Shown here piece after piece: positions 58,111-64,000 of a DNA stretch of 64,000 nucleotides. Under the pieces are notes generated by a model. It saw only the letters and a program-made list of their open reading frames with translations. It ran no database searches and had not been told where the DNA came from. The DNA comes from Thamnaconus septentrionalis (Eukaryota; Chordata; Actinopteri; Tetraodontiformes; Monacanthidae): contig CM020517.1 in assembly GCA_009823395.1 (NCBI GenBank), positions 13,315,001-13,379,000 of the forward strand, written 5' to 3'. Numbering within the stretch: the stretch's first letter is position 1; every line of letters begins with the position of its first letter. The position numbers and the translations under genes are program-made.

Positions 58111-59686
58111 TAACTCATATTGACATGTATTTTCTTCTTTTTTTTACTGAATGAACATGTACTCTGTACACGCGGGGCGTGTTGTGATTTTCATCTTCTC
58201 GTGCCAAGATACTGTGGCCTCAGCAGCAGAGAACAGGCCCACATGCTCGTAATGGCCTCAGCCTGGCGTGATTGATGGCTGCTACAGCTTGTCCTCTGTC
58301 TGCAGCCACTTGACTGTGAAAAACAAAACGCTAACATTGATGGATCTGCTTCAAATGAAGCAAATGCAAATTGTTAACTGATACTTGCTGCCCTGACGCT
58401 GAAAAAAACAAAATCCTAACAAACAAAGACACGAAACCGTATCACACGTTGCATCCCCACCCTGCAGGTTCTGTTACGGTGCACATCATTGCACCTGCAC
58501 GGCCGTTCCCGCTGCCTGGCTCATCAGCCGATGATGTCTGGGATCAAAAACAAGGCATGCACGCGACAGCAGGGCATTACTGCAGCCTGCGGTGCAAATG
58601 GGGCCCCCCTGTATTAATCACATCTTATTGCTATGGTTATCTACACACAGAGGGCTTGGGCCCTTTCCAGAGCTTTCTAATTGAAAGCATGAAACAGATA
58701 AAGTAGGATTTTAATTAACTGGGAGGCGGCCCAGAACAAAGCCTTGCATCTCTCTTAGCAACCAACTCCTCCTTAGCTTCTGCTAAACACAAGCAGGGTG
58801 GATCCCACCCATATGCCTGCTTTGAAATCCGCTTGTCACGCAGTCTGTGCGCGCTGGATTTGAATGAAAAAGGTTTAAAACAAAATTATATATTTTTTAT
58901 TTTATGAGCTGCTCTGCGTGTATCCTCAGTACTTCTTTGATAGAGAGAACTGTGCTGACTAGCAACCAGCGGCTTGTGTTACATATACTGTGCTGCGGTG
59001 TGGACAGAGGTGATGTGTGCTGCGGTGTGGGATATGGTCTCCGTGGGGCCACTGAGGGCCGGCCTCTTGTCACTGACAACCAGATTGGGGCTCTTATTTT
59101 AGAGGACCTTGCATTTCCTCTCCGTCACAATAATGCCTTATGTGCAGCACTTCCTGTTTCTCAGGCCCGGGAGGAAGGAACAGGGCGCTTGTCACACAGT
59201 AGTCACCGCTTCCTCTCTGCCTCCCTCCTCCCCCCGCCCGCCCACCCAGCCCCCACCTCCTCCTCCTCCTCCTCCCTCTGCTCCCAAACTTCAGACAGTG
59301 TTGTGTCCTTCAGCGGGGGGAAAGATGACTGCACCTAGTGCATCACAGCAGGATGCTGCCGGGCCTATATTTAGACACAAGTCGGAAAGGTAGCACGCAG
59401 ACATAAACACAAACCTTAGGATGTCCAGCTGTGTTGATTTAGCATTCTGAAAATGGAGGTTGAGCGGCGTAAGACCATTTATTGTTGTGACTGAGCTATG
59501 CTGGGAATCAGTGAGGCCTCCTGTTTGCTCGAGGTATAATTCAAATAGGGTTAGCCGTAAACAACACTTACTGTTTCAGAAATATTGCTGTGGGTTCTTT
59601 TTAATCCCACCAAAAATGCTTTGTGTGTGTATGTATTTATATATGTATGTACTGTATGTATGTTTGTGTATGTATATGTGTGTATT

Positions 59687-59690
<4 letters not shown>
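58111..59690. other. Intergenic, with a candidate conserved block
   Basis: I see no coding exon. The 58200-58730 part is complex and repeat-free, with GTATTAATCACATCTTATTG, TTCTAATTGAAAGCATG and GGATTTTAATTAACTGGGAG; it looks like a conserved non-coding element. A pyrimidine-rich tract with CTC units lies near 59210-59285. Confidence 0.4.

Positions 59691-59693
<3 letters not shown>

Positions 59694-59752
<59 letters not shown>
59694..59752 (+). repeat. (TA)n microsatellite
   Basis: A TA array of about 28 units, flanked by GTAT-rich sequence on both sides. Confidence 0.97.
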
Positions 59753-59757
<5 letters not shown>

Positions 59758-59789
59758 TATATACATACACATACACGTATATACATACA

Positions 59790-60149
59790 TTATCAGTCAA
59801 AAGTTTGGACACACCTCTTTCTTTTTCATTTATCTTTACTACTCTCTACATTGTAGATACATACTGAAGACACCAAATATATGACCAAGATATGTGGATT
59901 AACGTGGCAAGACAAAAATGTTAAATACCTAAATATGCTGTGTGATGAACCCTTTTATATGAAAGGTGGATATTCTAGATCATCCAAAATATAAAACTTG
60001 TTTGAGTTATTTCACACTTTTTGTTTAATACAAATTCCTTATGTGTTCATTCATAGTTTTGATACCTTGAGTGACAATCTACAATGTAAATGAAAGAAAA
60101 ACCATTAAATCAAAAGCATGTGTCAAAACTTTTGACTGGTAGCGTACAT
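59790..60149. mobile_element. Tc1/mariner-type MITE
   Basis: The left end is TA|TCAGTCAAAAGTTTGGACAC and the right end is GTGTCAAAACTTTTGACTGG|TA. These form terminal inverted repeats with the TA target duplication usual for this superfamily. Inside, CTACATTGTAGATACATACT on the left is echoed by ACAATCTACAATGTAAATG on the right. No transposase frame remains. The ends match a common fish Tc1-like family. Confidence 0.88.
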
Positions 60150-63100
60150 ATTTATATACATACAAATGTATTTATGTAGCCCCCATCCCCCCCCCCCCCA
60201 GAGGTGTTATCTCTGCACAACTATTCAAGCGTCCCGTTCCAATAGGCAACAAAGCCGCCCTGACATGTGCCGGCCTGCATTATTTATCGCTCAGGCTTGC
60301 GACACCCTTCTCACAGCACCCAAAACAAAGGTAATGTGTCCCTGGCGCCCTTCTGCCTTATTTACTTTCCGACATATTACTGTCATACGGCAGCGGCTCC
60401 GGTTGCCGTCGACACCAGAGCAACAAGGGTCTTCAGAGAAGGCCAGTGGTCTCGGCCAATCAGTCCCTCCTACTTGATGAGGTTAGGCTACACAACTGTT
60501 CATAATTGATGAGGGTTTTTTGTTTTTGTTTTTTTATTTAAATTATTAAGAATGTGTTGGGAAGTCTTCCCGCAAGCACTCCCTCTGGACGGGTCCATGT
60601 TGAAAGCATCGACTCCCAGTTTTTTTGCGCTCCCTCAGCACGTCATTAAAATTCAGTTTTGCTGGCTAAGTGCGCCGTTCGCATCACAGGTCCGTTAATG
60701 AAAGCCCTGGAGGGTCGCGCGCCTCACCTGATCACGACGCCCGTGATCGCTTTTAGATTTGCGGGTCTCATCACTGGGCTTCTGCCACATTGACAGTTTC
60801 CAATTTGGCCGACGACTGCACTCGTGTCACTGTGGGGAGCTCCATCGGCCTCAAGCAGCCGGCAGACTTTGAGTTCCGGCGATGAGGTTGTTGGGTCGAC
60901 GTTACCCCTGACAGCCCAACTCAAGAAAAGTCACGCAAACACGATTTGCGTCCACTGGTTGGCCGCTGCATTTATCATGTGGTGGGAACAAATTAGACAC
61001 GTGTCCGCTCAATAATCTCAATTTCATTATTCATGCTACGGCATGTAATCCCTTTGTTTGGCGAGCTGCGGGGAGCATAATACGGTGTCGGGTTTCCAAT
61101 ACAGCAAGGCCACTGTACTGAATATCCCTGCAGCCAATCTTCCATCTGCTAGGGGAAAAAAGAAAAACCCATTGTTTAATCCCGCCCTACCCTGCCCCCG
61201 CTATCGCCACCTCCCGCCATGCTTTCCTTCTCTCTCATGACCGTAAAAATGACCGTCTTGTGCGCCACCCCTGGTCATATTCAACGGGGCCGATGAATAT
61301 TTAACGTGAGAAAGGCTAACCTACCCAGATGGGGTCTGGAGTAAGAACGAGAGCATAACATCATGAATATTTCAGTCGGCCTCACTCCTGCTATTTGGCG
61401 AGGAAGACCCCGGCCGGAGGGAGCGGCTCCTCCACATGAACGCCTCGATATCAAACGGCCCCCGCGCACAGATGCGAGCACGCAGTATCAACGGCTGCGC
61501 CGTGTTGACTCGGGCAGCGTGAGGCATCGGGAGCCTCGCAGGCTCTCTGCAGAGAAACGGGCCATGTCGTGACCTTCAGCTGGGGCCCGAGGAGCTCAGA
61601 TCGAGGATGAGTGACGGCTGGCCAGTGCGTTGGACGAGAATGCGTTTGATGCGGGGCCTCAGGAATCTCTGCGCTCAGCTGGTCCGGCTGTGCTTGTGTA
61701 AACACGCTGATGAACGCTCCTAGCAGCGTTGTTTTGTCTAAAAGACAAAGGTCAGCTGTCGGTTTTTACCCCAATCAAACAGTGCACCTGCCAAGTGGAC
61801 TGTCAGGAACCTTTTTGGTGAGACTCGCCAGGTAAATCCCAAGTAGTCTTGATCACAGTTTTGATATTTCCTCCAGGACCGCAATTGTCTCCTAATTTAT
61901 CTCTTTTAACAAGCCAAACCACATCAGTATGTGATGGGGCCCTCGAACTTCACTGCACAGCGTCAAAATTCTTTCAGGAGGTGAAAAGAGGAACAAGTGG
62001 GTTGGTGACATCAGAGTCACCCTGTTCCTTGCCATTTTGGTCCCTTAAGGACTTCTTGTTTAGGGTAAAAGCATCAGTTTTGCACAGGAAGCAAAATCTG
62101 CACACTTTCAGTGGAAGGTTGTACACAGAGGGCTAAATATGTGGTTTTCTGGAGCACTGGTCTATTTTTGGAAAAGTGAATGTAATGAAATGAAAGAATT
62201 AAGATCTGATCTATGCTAATCATACACCCAGGAGCGGTAGAACTTTGAAAAAAAAACGAGAATATCAGTTGAGAGAATTTCAGTGAGCTGGCGACAAAGA
62301 TATTTTTGAACCCATTTTTTTGTTGCTTGACCTCTCATTGAAGAAAAGCTCGCCCTCTCCTCCAGCATTTAGGATCTGGGCCACAGCAGGACTTGACTAG
62401 GGAAAGTTTATGTCATCCAAGGGGAGCTCTTGACTGTTCTGGAAGTCCCTCAGCCAACCGCAGAGTCCACCAGCCAGGGCTCAGTCCCCGGGGTTCGCTG
62501 AGACGCTTCCTTTTCAGGACCTGCGACGATGAAACGAGCGAGACGTGAGCTATTTTTTGCGATGAAAGGGGGAAAAAAAACGTGTCAGCGGCAAGTATGC
62601 GAGAAATGCTTTTTTCTATTATTAAATGCTGGATGAGTAAAAAGTGTCCCACGCTGTAAATAATCTTAGGCAGCATCAAGAGAACGCGCCCCCTCTGGGG
62701 TTTTCTTGCATTGATGGCAAAGTTGAAACTGATTATTCCCTGAAAATGATTGCAAAGGGTCGTTAGAATATTGGCACTAACCTCAGTTACAAATGTCTTT
62801 GGTTTTGATTTGGATGCGGGCAGGCATTTGTCATCGTAAAAAGCCTGTGTGTGTGCACAGATGAGGGGGTATTTGTAGCCACAGCGTGGGCATGAAAGAC
62901 GGAGGGCTTGGAAAAAAGGGGCTCCCTGCGGCTGGCAGAGTGACTGCCTGCTGGCTGGCTCGGCAGCTGCTCTCTGGTCCTGGCACACTGACAGCCTGGC
63001 ACCGTGGGGCCATGTCCTGTTGTCAGGGCCGACCAGCCGACCACTGTTCAGGGAGGTGAGCCCACCGTGCACCAACCCGTTCGCTGTGCCAGGTTCTGTC

Positions 63101-64000
63101 CTCCTCTGGCTTTCCGTTCTTGTGTTGCTTGTTTTGGCAGTATTTTGGGATTAGCATGTGATTAAGATATGTTATTAAAAAGGGGGTGGGGGCAAGGACA
63201 TCACTTTCAACAGTGGGAAGAAAAAATGTAAATGCAAACTGCCGACTCGATTATGACATTTAACTATAATGAGAAATTGACCGCGGAGGTTATTTTAACT
63301 GAGGAGTGTTCGGTGTGTTGGGACCCCCTGCGTCATTATGAGCTGGCCGAGTGTGTAATTCACTTAAGACAAACTCGATTTAATTAAACTGGTTTGTCGA
63401 GGGTTGCTTAACAAAAGCTCTTAATTAAATATGATACACAAAGCAAACGCCATCTGCGTTAACACCTAGTTGTCGCTGCTGTGCCGAAAGCACCATATAT
63501 CGAGCAGCTAACCTCCCCTCTGCAAGCGTGCGTCTGTATATCGTGAACGAATGGACTTGAAGGAATTTGCATTTCCCTGTCGTTAGGCTTAAAATAAAAC
63601 CAAATTAAACTTCATTTCTTATATTAGAGTTCAAGATCTGAAGGAAAGCACTTTTGTATTTCGTGTTTCGTCACTATCGTATTGAAACAATGAGACAAGT
63701 AAATTAAATGTGATTGGTTCGCTTTCTAAAAAGGAAAAGAGGGGGGGAAAGCATTGGCAGCGGCCCTCTCTCAGTTGTGAAGTAACCATATGGAACTTAA
63801 ATCAAGTGAATGAGTGTTTAAGTGTGGATGGTATTAATTACATTAGCATAATCAGGTTTGGCTGGAAAGGAGGAAGCAAAAGTGTAATTTGTCAAAGACA
63901 ACGCCGCTCCTCCATGCAGCTGATCGACCAGTGGTCCCGTGACACTTTACTGTGTGTCGATCGGTCCGGGATGGTCGTCGGTAGCATCAGACTGATCAAA
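60150..64000. other. Intergenic, with candidate conserved blocks
   Basis: I recognise no gene. Two complex, homeobox-word-rich stretches stand out: 60940-61110 (CTCAATTTCATTATTCATGC) and 63235-63440 (TGACATTTAACTATAATGAG, GATTTAATTAAACTGG, GCTCTTAATTAAAT). A 220-codon minus-strand open frame at 62413-63075 has no familiar motif. Confidence 0.45.
63235..63440. promoter_or_regulatory. Candidate conserved non-coding element
   Basis: The block has several TTAATTA homeobox cores plus GTCATTATGAGCTGG and TTCACTTAAGAC. It lacks stop-free coding potential and simple repeats. The call is by eye; conservation was not tested. Confidence 0.3.

Overview
The window looks like nuclear DNA of a ray-finned (teleost) fish. 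The three genes have short introns for a vertebrate, microsatellites are very dense (CA/GT, GA, AT and ATCC types), and fish-typical mobile DNA is present: a Tc1-like MITE, an L2-like LINE end with an ATTCT tail, and SINE-like fish repeats. All gene calls come from reading conserved protein segments and testing splice phase by hand. No search was run.

Layout. 1-5.3 kb is intergenic with repeat fragments. 5.3-13.9 kb holds syndig1l on the minus strand: three coding exons (5960-11628), a probable untranslated first exon and a CpG-rich promoter near 13.4-13.9 kb. 13.9-31.2 kb has no recognisable coding exon; it contains many microsatellites and several AT-homeobox-rich, non-repetitive blocks that look like conserved non-coding elements. 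31.2-51.9 kb holds rasgrp1 on the minus strand: 17 coding exons whose phases all agree, giving 802 codons plus stop. 51.9-53.9 kb is the interval between the two divergent genes and contains a dead LINE 3' end. 54.0-58.1 kb holds exd1 on the plus strand: 11 coding exons, 496 codons plus stop. 58.1-64 kb is intergenic, with a Tc1-like MITE and further candidate conserved blocks.

The genes act in separate processes. SYNDIG1L is a two-segment membrane protein of the SYNDIG/dispanin group. RASGRP1 is a calcium- and diacylglycerol-responsive Ras exchange factor. EXD1 is a piRNA-pathway protein with a DEDD-exonuclease fold. The closest thing to a striking system here is at the RNA level. rasgrp1 has an apparent U12-type AT-AC intron with recognisable donor, branch site and acceptor. 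Its last intron is almost entirely a 96-unit CT tract that serves as the 3' splice-site tract, and another of its introns ends in a pure GT tract. The EXD1 copy has lost the catalytic acidic residues of its nuclease fold.
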